A program made the translations under genes and the position numbers. This document shows positions 23,558 through 37,235 of a stretch of 64,000 nt of DNA, piece by piece (positions within the stretch are counted from its first letter, which is position 1; every line of letters starts with the position of its first letter). Below the pieces are notes generated by a model. The model was not told where the DNA came from. It worked only from the letters and a program-made list of their open reading frames with translations, and did no database searches. The stretch is from the NCBI GenBank assembly GCA_964036315.1, contig OZ038509.1:28722968-28786967 (forward strand), written 5' to 3'. The stretch is from Acanthosepion esculentum (lineage: Eukaryota > Mollusca > Cephalopoda > Sepiida > Sepiidae).

Positions 23558-26500
23558 ATTTTCAATTGAAAAATAACAAAATGTGCTAAAATTCAATTTG
23601 ATTTTTACATTTTCAATTGAAAAATATAAAAATCTACTATAATTTCATTTGATTTTAACATTTCCAATTTAAAAATAAAATCTGCTAAAATTCCATTTGA
23701 TGTTAATATTTTCAATTGAAACATTACAAAATCTGCTATAATTCAATTTGATTTTAACATTTCAATTGAAAAATAACAAAATCTGCTAAATTTCTATTTG
23801 ATTTTATCATTTTCAATTGAAAAACAACAACATCTGATATAATTCTATTTGATTTTAACAGTTTCACCTTAAAATAAACAAAATCTGATATAATTCCATT
23901 TGATTTTAACCTTTTCAATTGAAGAATAACAAAATATGGTATAATTCAATTTGATTTATCATTTTCAATTGAAAAATAACAAAATCTCCTAAAATTCTAT
24001 TTATTTTCAATATTTTCAATTGAAAAATAACTAAATATGCTATAATTCTATTTGATTTAAAAATTTTGAATTGAAGAAAAACAAAATCAGCTATAATTCC
24101 ATTTGATTTTAACCTTTTCAATTCAAAAATTACAAAATCTGTAAATTCCATTTTCAAGTGAAAAATAAGAAAGTCTGCTATAATTCGATTTGATTTTAAC
24201 ATTTTCTTTTGAAAAATAACAAAATCTGCTATAATTCCTTTTGATTTTAACATTTTTAATTGAAAAATAACAAAATCTTCAATAATTCCATTTGATTTTA
24301 ACATTTTCAATTGAAAACTAACAAAATCTGCTATTATTCCATTTGATTTTAACATTTTCTATTGAAAAATATCAAAATATGCTATAATTCCATTTGATTT
24401 TAACATTTTCAATGGAAGAATAACAAAAAATCTTATAATTCCATTTTATTTTAACATTTTCAATTGAAAAATAACAAAATCTGCCATAATTCAATTTGAT
24501 TTTAACATTTTCAATTGAAAAATAAGAAAATCTCCTAAGATTCTATTTGATTTCAACATTTTCAATGGAAAATTACAAAATCTACTATAATTTCATTTGA
24601 TTTTAACATTTTCAATTGAAAAATAACAAAATCTGCTAAAATTCCATTTGATTTTAACATTTTATATTGAAAAATAACAAAATCTGCTAAATTTCTATTT
24701 GATTTTATCATTTTCAATTGAAAAATAACAAAATCTGATATAGTTCTATTTGATTTTAACATTTACAATTGGAGAATAAAAAGATCTGCTATAATTCCAT
24801 TTAATTTTAACCTTTTCAATTGAAGAATCACAAAAAATGGTATAATTCCATTTGATTTTAACATTTTCACTTGAAAAATAACAAAATCTCCTAAAATTCT
24901 ATTTGATTTCAACATTTTCAATTGAAAAATAACAAAATCTGCTATAATTCTATTTGATTTCAAAATTTTGAATTGAAGAAAAACAAAATCTGCTATAATT
25001 CCATTTGATTTTAACCTTTTCAATTCAAAAATAACAAAATCTGTTGAATTCCATTTTCAAGTGAAAAAGAAGAAAGTCTGCTATAATTTGATTTGATTTG
25101 AACATTTTCTATTGAAAAATAACAAAATCTGCTATAATTCCTTTTGATTTTAACATTTTTAATTGAAAAATGACAAAATCTTCCATAATTCCATTTGATT
25201 TTAATATTTTCAATTGAAAAATAACAAAATCTGCTATAATTTCCTTTGATTTTAACATTTTCAATTGAAAAATAACAAAATCTGCTATAATTCCATTTGC
25301 TTTTAACATTTTCAATGGAAGAATGACAAAATATGCTATAATTCCATTTGTCTTTCAACACTTTCTTTTGAAGAATAACAAAATATGCTATAATTCCATG
25401 AGATTTTAACTTTTTCAATTGAAGAATAACAAAATCTGCTATAATTACATCTGATTCTAAGGTTTTCTATTTAAACATAATGCAATCTGTTATAATTCCA
25501 TTTGATTTTAACTTTTTCCATTGAAAAATATCAAAATCTGCTATAATTCTATTTGATTTTAATATTTTCAATTGAAGAATAACAAAATAATGCTATAATT
25601 CCATTTGTCTTTCAACACTTTCTTTTGAAGAATAAAAAAATCTGCTATAATTCCATTTGATTTTAAAATTTCCAATTGAAAAATAACAAAATCTGCTAAA
25701 ATTCTATTTGATTTTAAAATTTTCAATTGAATCATAACAAAATCTGCGATAATTCCATTTGATTTTAACATCTTCAATTGAAAAATAAAAAATATGCTAT
25801 AATTCCATTTGATTTTAACATTTTAAATTGACGAATAAGAAAATCTGCCATAACTAAAAATTTGATTTTAACATTTTCATTTGAAGAATAACAAAAAATG
25901 GTATAATTCCATTTAAGTTTAATATTTTCAATTGAAAAATAATAAAATCTCCTAAAAATGTATTTGATTTCAACATTTTCAATTGCAAAATAACAAAATC
26001 TGCTATAATTCCATTTGATTTTAACATTTTCAATTGAAAAATAACAAAATCTATTATAATTGAATTGGATTTTAACATTTTATATTGAAAAATAAAAAAA
26101 TCTGCTAAAATTCCATTTGATTTATCACTTTCAATTGAAAAATAACAAAATGTGCTAAAATTCAATTTGATTTTTACATTTTCAATTGAAAAATATAAAA
26201 ATCTACTATAATTTCATTTGATTTTAACATTTCCAATTTAAAAATAAAATCTGCTAAAATTCCATTTGATGTTAATATTTTCAATTGAAACATTACAAAA
26301 TCTGCTATAATTCAATTTGATTTTAACATTTTCAATTGAAAAATAACAAAATCTCCTATAATTGCATTTTATTTTAACTTCTTCCATTGAAAAATATCAA
26401 AATCTGCTATAATTCCATTTGATTTTAATATTTTCAATTGAAGAATAACAAAATCTTATATAATTCCAATTGATTTCAAAATTTTCAATTGAATAATAAG

Positions 26501-29500
26501 AAAATCTGCTATAATTCCATATAATTTCAAAATTTTCAATTGAAGAATAACAAAATCTGCTATAATTCCATTCGATTTTAACATTTTCAATTGAAAAATA
26601 AAAAAATCTGGTATAATTCCATTTGATTTTAACATTTTCAATAGAAAAATTACAAAATCTGCTATAATTCCATTTGATTTTAACATTTCCAATTGAAGAA
26701 TAACAAAATCTGCTATAATTCCATTTGATTTTAACATTGTCAATTGAAAAATAACAAAATCGGCTATAATTCCATTTCATATTAACATCTTCAATTGAAA
26801 AATAACAAAATCTGCGATAATTCCATTTGATTTTAACATTTTCAATTGACAAATAACAAAATCTGTATAATTTCATTTCATTTTAACATTATCAATTGAA
26901 AAATAACACCTGCTATAATACTATTTGATTTTAACATTTTCAATTAAACGAAATCTACTATAATTCCATTTCATTTTAACATTTTCAATTGAAAAATAAC
27001 AAAATCTGCAATAATTCCATTTGATTTTAACCTTTTCAATTGAAGATTAACAAAATCTGCTATAATTCCTTTTGACTTTAATATTTTCAATTGAAAAATA
27101 ACAAAATCTGCTATAATTTCATTTGGTTTTGACATTTTCAATTGAAAAATAACAAAATCTGCGATAATCCCATTTGATTTTAATATTTTCAATTAATAAA
27201 TAAAAAAATCTGCTATAATTCCATTTGATTTTTACATTTACAATTGAAAAATAACAAAATCTGCGATAAATCCATTTGATTTTAACATTTTCAATTGAAA
27301 AATAAGAAATTCTGCTATAATTCCATTTGATTTTAACATTTTCAATTGAAAAATAACAAAATTTGTATAATTCCATTTGATTTTAACATTTTCATTTGAA
27401 AAATAACAAAATCTGCTATAATTAGATTTGATTTTAACATTTTCAATTGAAAAATAACAGAATCTGCTATAATTCCATTTGATTTTAACATTTTCAATTG
27501 AAAAATAACAAAGTCTGCGAAAATTCCATTTGATTTTAACCTTTTTTATTGAAAAATAAGAAAATCTGCTATAATTCCATTTGATTTTAACATTTTCAAT
27601 TGAACAATAAAAAAATATTCAACAATTCCATTTGATTTTAACATTTTCAATTGAAAAATAACAAAATCTGCTAAAATTCAATTTGATTTTTAAATTTTCA
27701 ATGAAGAATAATAATATCTGCTATAATTCCATTTGATTTTAACATTTTCAATAGAAAGATTACAAAATCTGCTATAATACCATTTGATTTTAACATTTCC
27801 AATTGAAGAATAACAAAATCAGCTATAATTCCATTTGATTTTAACATTTTCAATTGAAAAATAACAAAATCTGCTAAAATTCAATTTGATTTTTACATTT
27901 TCAATAGAAAAATAATATAATTTACAATAATTCCATTTGATTTTAACATTTTCATTTGAAGAAGCATAAAATCTGCTATAATTATATCTGATTGTAATGT
28001 TTTCTATTTGAAAATAACAAAATCTGATATAATTCCATATTATTTTAAGTTTTTCCATTGAAAAATATCGAAATATGCTATAATTCCATTTGATTTTAAC
28101 ATATTCAATTGAAGAATAACAAAATCTTCTATAATTCCAATTGATTTCAAAATTTTCAATTGAATCATAAAAAAATCTGCTATAATTCCATTTGATTTTA
28201 ACTTTTTCATTTGAAGAATAACAAAATCTGCTATAATTACATCTGATTGTAATGTTTTCTATTTGAAAATAACAAAATCTTATATAATTCCATTTGATTT
28301 TAACATTTTCATTTGAAGAATAACAAAATCATCTATAATTCCAATAGATTTCAAAATTTTCAATTGAATAATAAAAAAATATGCTACAATTCCATTTGAT
28401 TTTAACATTTTCAATTTAAAAATAACAAAATCTGCTATAATTACATTTGAGTTTAACATTTTCAATTTAAGAATAACCAAATCTGCTAAAATTCCATCTG
28501 ATTTTAACATTTTCAATTGAAAAATTACAAAATCTGCTATAATTCCATTTGATTTTAACATTTTCAATTGAAGAATATCAAAATCAGCTATAATTCCAAT
28601 TGATTTCAAAATTTTCAATTGAGGAATAACAAAATCTGTTATAATTCATTTCATTTTAATATTTTCCATTGAAAAATAACAAAATCTGCTATAATTACAT
28701 TTGATTTTAACATTTTCAACTGAAAAATAACAAAATCTGCTAAAATTACATTTGGTTTTTATATTTTCAATTGAAAAATAACAAAATCTGCTATAATTAC
28801 TTCTGATTGTAATGTTTTGTATAGAAAAATAACCAAATCTGCTATAATTCCATTTGATTTTAACATTTTCAATTGAAGAAGAAAATCTGCGTTAATTCCA
28901 TTTGATTTTAACATATTCATTTGAAAAATAACTCAATCTGCTATAATTCCATTTGATTTTAATATTTTGTGTTGAAATATTACAAATTCTGCTATAATTC
29001 CATTTGATTTTAACATTTTCAATTGATAAATAACAAAATCTGCTAAAATTCCATTTGATTTTAACTTTTTCAATTGAAGAATAAAAAAATCTCCTATAAT
29101 TACATCTGATTGTTATGTTTTCTATATAAAAATAACAAAATCTGATATAATTACATTTTTTTTCAACATTTCAAATTGAAAAACAACAACATCTGCTATA
29201 ATTCCCTTTGATATTAATATTTTGAATTGAAATATTACAAAATCTGCTATAATTGTATTTGATTTTAAAATGTTATCGATTGAAGAATAATAAAATCTGC
29301 TAAAATTCCATTTGATATTTTTACATTTTCAATTGAAAAATAACAAAATCTACTATAATTCCATTTCATTTTAACTTTTTCAATTGAAAATTATCAAAAT
29401 CTGATATAATTCCATTTGATTTTAACATTTTCTATTGAAAAATAACAAAATCTGCTATAATACCATTTGATCTTAATATTTTCAATTGAAAAATAACAAA

Positions 29501-30543
29501 ATCTGCTAAAATTCGATTTGATTTTAACATTTTCAATTGAAAAATTACAAAAGCTGCTATAATTCATTTTGATTTTAACATTTAGAATTGAAAAATAGCA
29601 AAACTGCTATAATTTCATTTGATTTTAACATTTTCAATTGAAAAAAATTAAATCTGCCATAATTGCATTTGATTTTAACTTTTTCAATTGAAAAATAACA
29701 TATATCTGCTATAATTACATCTGAATGTAATGTTTCCATAGAAAAATTACAAAATCTGATATAATTCCCTTTTTATTTCAACATTTTAAATTGAAGTACA
29801 TCAAAATCTGCTAAAATTCCATTTGATTTTAACATTTTCAATTGAAAAATAACAAATTCTGCTAAAATTCTATTTGATTTTATAATTTGCAATTGAAAAA
29901 CAAAAACATCTGCTATAATTCCCTTTGATTTTAACATTTTCAATAGAAAAATAACAAAATTTGCATTAATTCCATTTGATTTTAAAATTTTCAATTGAAG
30001 AATAAAAAAATCTGCTATAATTCCATTTGATTTTACAATTTTCTATTGAAGAATAACAAAATCTTCAATAATTCCAATATATTTCAAAATTTTCAATTGA
30101 ATAATAAAAAAATCAGCTATAATTCCATTTGATTTTAAAATTTTCAATTGAAAAATAAAAAAATCTACTTAAATTCTATTGGATTTTAAAATATTCAATT
30201 GAAAAACAACAAAACCTGCTATAATTCCATTTTATTTTAACATTTTCAATTGAAAAATTACAAAATCTGCTATAATTCTATTATATTTTAACTTTTTATA
30301 TTGAAGAATAAAAAAATCTGCTATAATTCCATTTGATTTTACAATTTTCAATTGAAAAATAACAAAATCTGCTATAATTCAGTTGGATTTTAAAATTTTC
30401 AATTGAAAAATCACCAAATCTGCTGAAATTCTATTGATTTTAACATTTTCAATTGAAGAATAAAAAAATCTGCTATAAATCCATTTTACATTTTCAATTG
30501 CAAAATAACAAAATCTGCTATCAGATTTGAATATTTTCAAGGG

Positions 30544-30613
30544 GAAAACCTTACAATCAGATGTAATTTAAGCAGATTTTTAATTCTTCAATTGAAAATG
30601 TTAAAATCAAATA
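30544..30613 (-). repeat. Inverted satellite segment inside the array
   Basis: About 70 bp read as the reverse complement of the satellite: reverse-complemented they give ATTTGATTTTAACATTTTCA, an AATTGAAGAAT-type segment, and the ACATCTGATTGTAA variant. All other monomers I read in the array are in one orientation. The inverted part abuts a forward monomer, so 30591-30612 and 30621-30642 form a perfect 22-bp inverted repeat with an 8-base spacer. Confidence 0.85.
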
Positions 30614-31374
30614 TAATTCGATTTGATTTTAACATTTTCAATCGAAAAATAACAAAATCTAAAATAATTCCATTTGATTTTAACATTTTCAATTGAAAAA
30701 TAACAAAATCTGCTATAATTCAATTTGATTTATCATTTTCTATTGAAAAATAACAAAATCTGCTGAAATTCCATTTGATTTTAACATTTTCAATTGAAAA
30801 ATAACAAAATCTGCTATAATTCCATTTGATTTTAACATTTTCAATTGAAGCAAAACAAAATCTGCTATATTTCCATTTGATTATAATATTTTCAATTGAA
30901 AAATTAGAAAATCTGCTAAAATTCCATTTGATTTTAACATTTACAATTGAAAAATAACAAAATCTGCTATAATTCGATTTTATATATAAACATTTTCTAC
31001 TGAAAAATATCAAAATCTCCTATATAATTCCTTTTGATTTTAACATTTTCAAAGGATGAATAAAAAAATCTGCTATAATTCCATTTGCTTTCAACATTTT
31101 CAATTGACGAATTACAAAATCTGCTATAATTTCATTTGATTGAAATATTTTCAATTGAAAAATAAAAAAATCTGCTATTATTCCATTTGATTTTAACACT
31201 TTCTATTGAAAAATAAGAAAATCTGCTATAATTCCATGTGATTGTAACATTTTCTATCGAAAAATAAGAAAATCTGCTATAATTCCATTTGATTTTAACA
31301 TTTTCAATGCAAAATTTCAAAATCTGCTGAAATTCCATTTGATTGTAACATTTTCAATTGAAAAATAACAAAAT

Positions 31375-33190
31375 CTGCTCTAATTCCATTTGATTTTATC
31401 ATTTCAAATTGAAAAAAAACCAAGTCTTCTATAATTCCCTCTGATTTTAACATTTTCAATTAAAGAATGAAAAAATCTGCTATAAATCTGTTTGTTTTTT
31501 ACATTTTCAATTGAAAAATAACAAAATCTGCTATAATTACATTTGATTTTAACATTTTCTATTGAAAAATAACAAAATCTGCCATAATTCCATTTGATTT
31601 CAACATTCACAATTGAAAAATAACAAAATCTGCCATAATTAAATCTGATTGTAATGTTTTCTATATAAAAATAACAAAATCTGATTCCATTTGATTCCAT
31701 TTGATTTTAAACTTTTCCACTTAAACATATCAAAATCTGCTATAATTCCAATTGATTTTAACATTTTCAATTGAAGAATAACAAAAACTGCTAGAATTCC
31801 TTTTTAATTCAACATTTCATATTGAAGAATAACAAAATCTGCTAAAATTCCATTTGATTTTAACATTTTCAAGTAAAAAATATAAAAATCTGCTATAATT
31901 CCATTTGATTATAATCTTGTCAATTGAAAAATAACAAAATCTGCTAAAATTCTATTCTATTTTAACATTTTCAATTGAAAAATAACAAAATCTGCTATAA
32001 TACCATTTGATTTTAATATTTTCCATTGAAAAATTAGAAAATCTGCTAAAATTCCATTTGATTTTAACATTTTCCATTGAAATATAACAAAATCTGCTAT
32101 AAATCCTTTTGATTTCAACATTTTCCATTGAAATATAATAAAATCTGCTATAATTCCAATTGATTTAAACATTTTCAATTGAAAAATTACAAAATCTGCT
32201 ATTTCAACATTTAATATTGAAGAATAACACAATCTGCTAAAATTCCATTTGATTTTAGCATTTCAATTGAAAAATATTAAAATCTGCTCTAATTCCATTT
32301 GATTTTATCATTTCAAATTGAAAAAAAACCAAGTCTTCTATAATTCCCTCTGATTTTAACATTTTCAATTAAAGAATGAAAAAATCTGCTATAAATCTGT
32401 TTGTTTTTTACATTTTCAATTGAAAAATAACAAAATCTGCTATAATTACATTTGATTTTAACATTTTCTATTGAAAAATAACAAAATCTGCCATAATTCC
32501 ATTTGATTTCAACATTCACAATTGAAAAATAACAAAATCTGCCATAATTAAATCTGATTGTAATGTTTTCTATATAAAAATAACAAAATCTGATTCCATT
32601 TGATTCCATTTGATTTTAAACTTTTCCACTTAAACATATCAAAATCTGCTATAATTCCAATTGATTTTAACATTTTCAATTGAAGAATAACAAAAACTGC
32701 TAGAATTCCTTTTTAATTCAACATTTCATATTGAAGAATAACAATTATAATAACATTTTCAAGTAAAAAATATAAAAATCTGCTATAATTCCATTTGATT
32801 ATAATCTTGTCAATTGAAAAATAACAAAATCTGCTAAAATTCTATTCTATTTTAACATTTTCAATTGAAAAATAACAAAATCTGCTATAATACCATTTGA
32901 TTTTAATATTTTCCATTGAAAAATTAGAAAATCTGCTAAAATTCCATTTGTTTTTAACATTTTCAATTGTAAAATAACAAAATCTGTGATAATTCCATTT
33001 GATTTTAACATTTTCCATTGAAATATAACAAAATCTGCTATAAATCCTTTTGATTTCAACATTTTCCATTGAAATATAATAAAATCTGCTATAATTCCAA
33101 TTGATTTAAACATTTTCAATTGAAAAATTACAAAATCTGCTATTTCAACATTTAATATTGAAGAATAACACAATCTGCTAAAATTCCATT
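31375..33190. repeat. 909-bp tandem duplication within the satellite
   Basis: 31375-32283 and 32284-33190 are adjacent copies carrying the same rare features, such as ACCAAGTCTTC and a doubled GATTCCATTTGATTCCATTT. The second copy has lost roughly 70 bp near 32743 and gained monomers near 32945. Confidence 0.8.
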
Positions 33191-35411
33191 TGATTTTAGC
33201 ATTTCAATTGAAAAATATTAAAATCTGCTATAATTCCATTTGATTTTAACATTTTCAGTTGAAAAATAACAAAATCTGCTAAAATTCTATTTGATTTTAT
33301 AATTTTCAATTGAAAAACAACAACATCTTCTATACTTCTTTTTCATTTTAACATTTTTATTTGAAAAATTACAAAATCTGCTATAATTCCTTTTGATTTT
33401 AAAATTTTGTATTGAAAGAAAAAAAAAACTGCTATAATTCCATTTGATTTTAACATTTTCAATTACAAAATAACAAAATCTGCCATAATTCCATTTGATT
33501 TTTACTTTTTCAATTGAAGAATAACAAAATCTGCATTAATTACATCTGATTGTAATGTTTTCTATTTAAAATAATTCCATTTTATTTCATCTTTTCCATT
33601 GAAAGATTTTAAAATCTGCTATAATTACATTTGATTTTAAAATTTTCAATTGAAGAATAACAAAATCTGCTAAAATTCCATTTGATTTTAACATTTTCAA
33701 TTGAAAAATAACAAAATCTGCTATAAATTGATTTGATTTCAACCTTTTCAATTGAAGAATACCAAATCTGCTAAATTCCTTTTGATTTTAACATTTTCAA
33801 TTGAAAAATAACAAAATGTGCTGTAATTCCATTTGATTTTAATATTTTCAATTGAAGAATAATGAAATCTGTTAAAATTCCATTTGATTTTAAATTATTC
33901 AATTGAAAAATAAAAAATCTGCTCTGATTACATTTGATTTTAACATTTTCAATTGAAAATAACAAAATCTGTGGTAATTCCATTTGATTTTAACATTTTC
34001 AATTGAAATATAACAAAATCTGCTATAATCCATTTGATTTTCACATTTTCAATTGAAGAATAATAAAATCTGCTATAATTCCATCTGATTTTAACATTTT
34101 CAATTGAAATATAACAAAATCTGCTATAATTCCATTTGATTTTAACGTTTTCAGTTGAAGAATATCAAAATCTGCTATAATTACGTCTGATTGTAATGTT
34201 TTCTTTTTAAAAATAACAAAATCTGCAATAATTCCATTTGATTTTAACTTTTGTAAATGAAAAGTAACAAAATCTGCTAAAATTCCATTTGATTTTAAAA
34301 TTTTCATGTGAAAAATAAAGAAAATCTGTTATAATTCCATTGGATTTTAACAATTGAAAAATAATAAAATCTGCCATAATTCCATTTGACTGTAACGTTT
34401 TCTATTGAAAAATATAAAAATCTGCTATAATTCCATTTGATCTTCACATTTTCAATTGACAAATTTCAATATCTGCTATAATTCCATTTGATTTTAACAT
34501 TTTCAATTGAAAAATAACAAAATCTGCTATAATTCCATCTGATTTTTACATTTTGAATTTAATAGTAACAAAATCTGCTATAATTACATTTGATTTTTAC
34601 ATTTTCTATTGAAGAATAACAAAATCTGCAATAATTCCATTTGATTTTAACATTTTCATTTGAAAACTAAGGAAATCTTCAATAATTCCATTTGATATTA
34701 ACTTTTTCTATTGTAAAATTCCATTTGATTTATCCATTTTAATTGAAGAATGACAAAATCTGCTATAATTCCTTTTGATTTTAAGATTTTCAATTGAAAA
34801 ATAACAAAATCTGCCATAATTCCAGTTGATTTTAATGTTTTCAATCGAAGAATAACAAAATCTGTTATAATTCCATTTGATTTATAATTTTCTATTGAAA
34901 ATAACACAATCTGTGATAATTCGATGTGATTTTAACATTTTCAATTGAAAAATAACAAAATCAGCCATAATTCCATTTGATTTTAACTTTTTCAATTGAA
35001 GAATAACAAAATCTGCTATAATTACATCTGATTGTAATGTTTTCTATATAGAAATAAATAAATCTGATATAATTCCATTTTTATTTCAAAATTTTATATT
35101 GAAGAATAACAAAATCTGCTATAATTCCATTTGATTTTAAAATTTTCAATTGAAAAATAATAAAATCAGTTAAAATTCCTTTTGAGTTTTACATTTTCAA
35201 TTGAAAAATAACAAAATCTGCTAAAATTACATCTGATTATAATGTTTTGTATTTGAAAATAACAAAATCTGATATAATTCCATTTTATTTTAAATTTTTC
35301 CATTGAAATATATCAAAATCTGCTATAATTCCATTTGATTTTAACATTTTCAGTTGAAGAATAACGAAAAATTGCTATAATTCTTTTTTTATATGAACAT
35401 TTTATATTGAA

Positions 35412-35415
35412 GAAT
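35412..35415. repeat. Left target-site duplication (GAAT)
   Basis: GAAT directly precedes TGTAACAC and is repeated at 40588-40591 after GTGTCACA. A 4-bp duplication is typical of several Gypsy-type integrases. The flanks rejoin in satellite phase if the insert and one GAAT are removed. Confidence 0.8.
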
Positions 35416-35420
35416 TGTAA

Positions 35421-37235
35421 CACGTAGAGACCCTTTATCTGGCATATAGTGCCACGACAGGGAAGGCGTCTGAATTCGTAGGGGGGCTCTTGAATAGTGA
35501 GCCCCACTTACCATGGGAAAGGTTGAAGGAACAATTAACTAGCGAATTCGCCGACGAAGGGTCAGCGAAAGAGGCCATGTGGGCCCTCTTGAAGTTGACG
35601 CAGCTGCGGGATGAGACCCCTGGAGAATTGGGGACCCGAGCGGAAAAGCTGTCGTCATTAGCCTTCCCAGAGGTTGTGAGAAATAACGCGGTCATGCAGG
35701 CACAGCTGGCTGATCTGTATGTTGAGGCACTCGGTGACAAGCGTATTCGCCACGATGTCTTAAAGGAAGGACCGTTAAGATTGTCGGCAGCAGTAGCGCT
35801 GGCCAAAGAGAGCCAGGGAGTCTGGGAGAAGGTAAAAAGAGGTGGGAAAATACAGGAAATAAGTCGAGGGGTCGGAAGAAAGGGGGTAAGAAGTAGAGCC
35901 CCCGCGTGGAGTCGTGGGGTCAGCCTAGAGGTGGAAAAGCCTGAGGTGTGGGAAGAGGATCCCACAAGAAGGGCTTGGTCGACAAGGCATGGGTTTTATA
36001 AGCCCACGCCGGGTCGATACGGACTAGTCTGCTGGACCTGTGGGCATGAGGACCACAGAGCAGCGGAATGTCCGACGAAGTGGGGATTGCCCCCCGACTT
36101 CGAACAAGATAGATGTACTAGGTGTGGGAAGAAGGGACACCTAGCCAAGTGGTGTGGATTAAGAAAAGATCACCCCAGGATTAAGAAGGAGGCTGAGCCC
36201 GTAAGACAAGAACCAGGGAAAAGCCAGCGGGCCACCCCGGAAGTAAGAGGGAGGGTGGCCCAGTTAAAAAGAGTAAATATAAAACGCTGCACATGTGGCC
36301 GGGGGAGCCACCCAGGTAGAGGACAGGTCCCCCCAGAACCCAGAGGGTGGGTGGCCCAGTTAAAGAGAAGGAGCGTGAAATGTTGGTTGTGTGGTCAGGT
36401 GGGCCACTTTGCAGTTAACTGCCCAACGAGAAGGTGCTGGTTTTGCAGAAGACCAGGGCACCTGAAGAGGAATTGTGCCTTTAGGAACAGCCACAAGAGA
36501 CTGGGAGAGGTCCAGCCGGGACCGCCCAGGTGCAGAAAACGCAGAACTCCCCCACGTGAGAATAGCGAAGGTAGTTTGTTGCTACCGGCGCCTATGGCTG
36601 GGATGGCCCAGAGGTGGGAACCCAGAAAAAGGAAAGCCAAGGTATTCTCTTCGCTGACGCAAGAGAAGGAGCTGTCGTGTGGGGAAGAGATAGGGGGTAG
36701 GGCGGTGAAAGCCCTGATAGACACAGGAGCATCTGTTTCATTGCTGAAAGAGGAAGCATACAGGCGGGTGAAACGGAAGAGTAGGTTACGGGAAGCAGAC
36801 ATAGAGATCACACAAGCAGATGGAGCCCCCCTGGTGATAAAAGGGATGGCGAGGCTCCCTGTGAGGATTGGGAAATTAAGAAGCACCCAAAATTTTTACG
36901 TAACCCCCAACTTGTGTACGGAAGCAATCTTGGGAGAAGATTGGCTTCAGAGCCAGAAGGCTCGAATAGAGTTCAACCCCACTGTACTGATAGTGAATGG
37001 CGAGAGAACGCCATTGGGATGCCCACCGGAAGAAGATATGACCATAGTGGTGGAGAAAGATGTAGAGCCACCCCCCAGAACGGTGGTGTCGGAAAAGGGT
37101 AGGTTAATGTCAGGGGAGAAAATAAGAAAAGGAACCCTGCAATTGGTACCTGTAGAAGGGAAGGGCCTAGAAGAAAATGAGGTAACTCTATGTGAGGTAG
37201 TAGCAGAGGCAGCTGAATTAGTGCCATTAGAATAG
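35421..37235 (+). CDS. Retroelement gag (capsid end, zinc knuckles) and protease, 5'-truncated (copy B)
   Basis: One frame is open from a stop at the junction (35418-35420) to TAG 37233-37235, giving 604 codons. It has no proper start; the first in-frame ATG is 35577. Residues 1 to ~130 look like the C-terminal part of a retroelement capsid. A basic linker follows, then four canonical C-x2-C-x4-H-x4-C zinc knuckles, which bind RNA during packaging: CWTCGHEDHRAAEC (residue 204), CTRCGKKGHLAKWC (232), CWLCGQVGHFAVNC (321) and CWFCRRPGHLKRNC (339). A fifth, at 290, is degenerate. The aspartic protease follows with DTGAS at 434 and ILGEDWL at 503. The frame is intact, so decay since the deletion is slight. 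Gag and protease share a frame, with no frameshift signal needed. Confidence 0.87.
   Translation, partial: HVETLYLAYSATTGKASEFVGGLLNSEPHLPWERLKEQLTSEFADEGSAKEAMWALLKLTQLRDETPGELGTRAEKLSSLAFPEVVRNNAVMQAQLADLYVEALGDKRIRHDVLKEGPLRLSAAVALAKESQGVWEKVKRGGKIQEISRGVGRKGVRSRAPAWSRGVSLEVEKPEVWEEDPTRRAWSTRHGFYKPTPGRYGLVCWTCGHEDHRAAECPTKWGLPPDFEQDRCTRCGKKGHLAKWCGLRKDHPRIKKEAEPVRQEPGKSQRATPEVRGRVAQLKRVNIKRCTCGRGSHPGRGQVPPEPRGWVAQLKRRSVKCWLCGQVGHFAVNCPTRRCWFCRRPGHLKRNCAFRNSHKRLGEVQPGPPRCRKRRTPPRENSEGSLLLPAPMAGMAQRWEPRKRKAKVFSSLTQEKELSCGEEIGGRAVKALIDTGASVSLLKEEAYRRVKRKSRLREADIEITQADGAPLVIKGMARLPVRIGKLRSTQNFYVTPNLCTEAILGEDWLQSQKARIEFNPTVLIVNGERTPLGCPPEEDMTIVVEKDVEPPPRTVVSEKGRLMSGEKIRKGTLQLVPVEGKGLEENEVTLCEVVAEAAELVPLE

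Larger units (their letters stand above)
17195..35415. repeat. 51-bp satellite array, more diverged domain with variant monomers
   Basis: The same 51-bp satellite continues, but neighbouring monomers differ more and the match to the second domain stops at 17194. A distinctive monomer type with ACATCTGATTGTAATG followed by TTTTCTAT appears about 16 times (for example near 18484, 20703, 27980, 28235, 29100, 31636, 33538, 34178 and 35020) and only in this domain. Several long internal duplications occur and are listed separately. The right end, TTGAAGAAT, is interrupted by the retroelement at 35416. Removing the element and one GAAT joins the two flanks into one monomer in phase. I see no gene in this stretch. 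Confidence 0.95.

Noticed and set aside
4044..35415. CRISPR-like array
   Set aside because: There is no alternation of constant repeat and unique spacer. The entire 51 bp is repeated head to tail, and no cas-type gene is near.
35435..35965. 176-codon minus-strand frame opposite gag
   Set aside because: Shadow of the gag-protease frame; no family features. The same applies to minus-strand frames at 36395-36886, 36973-37248 and 430-705.
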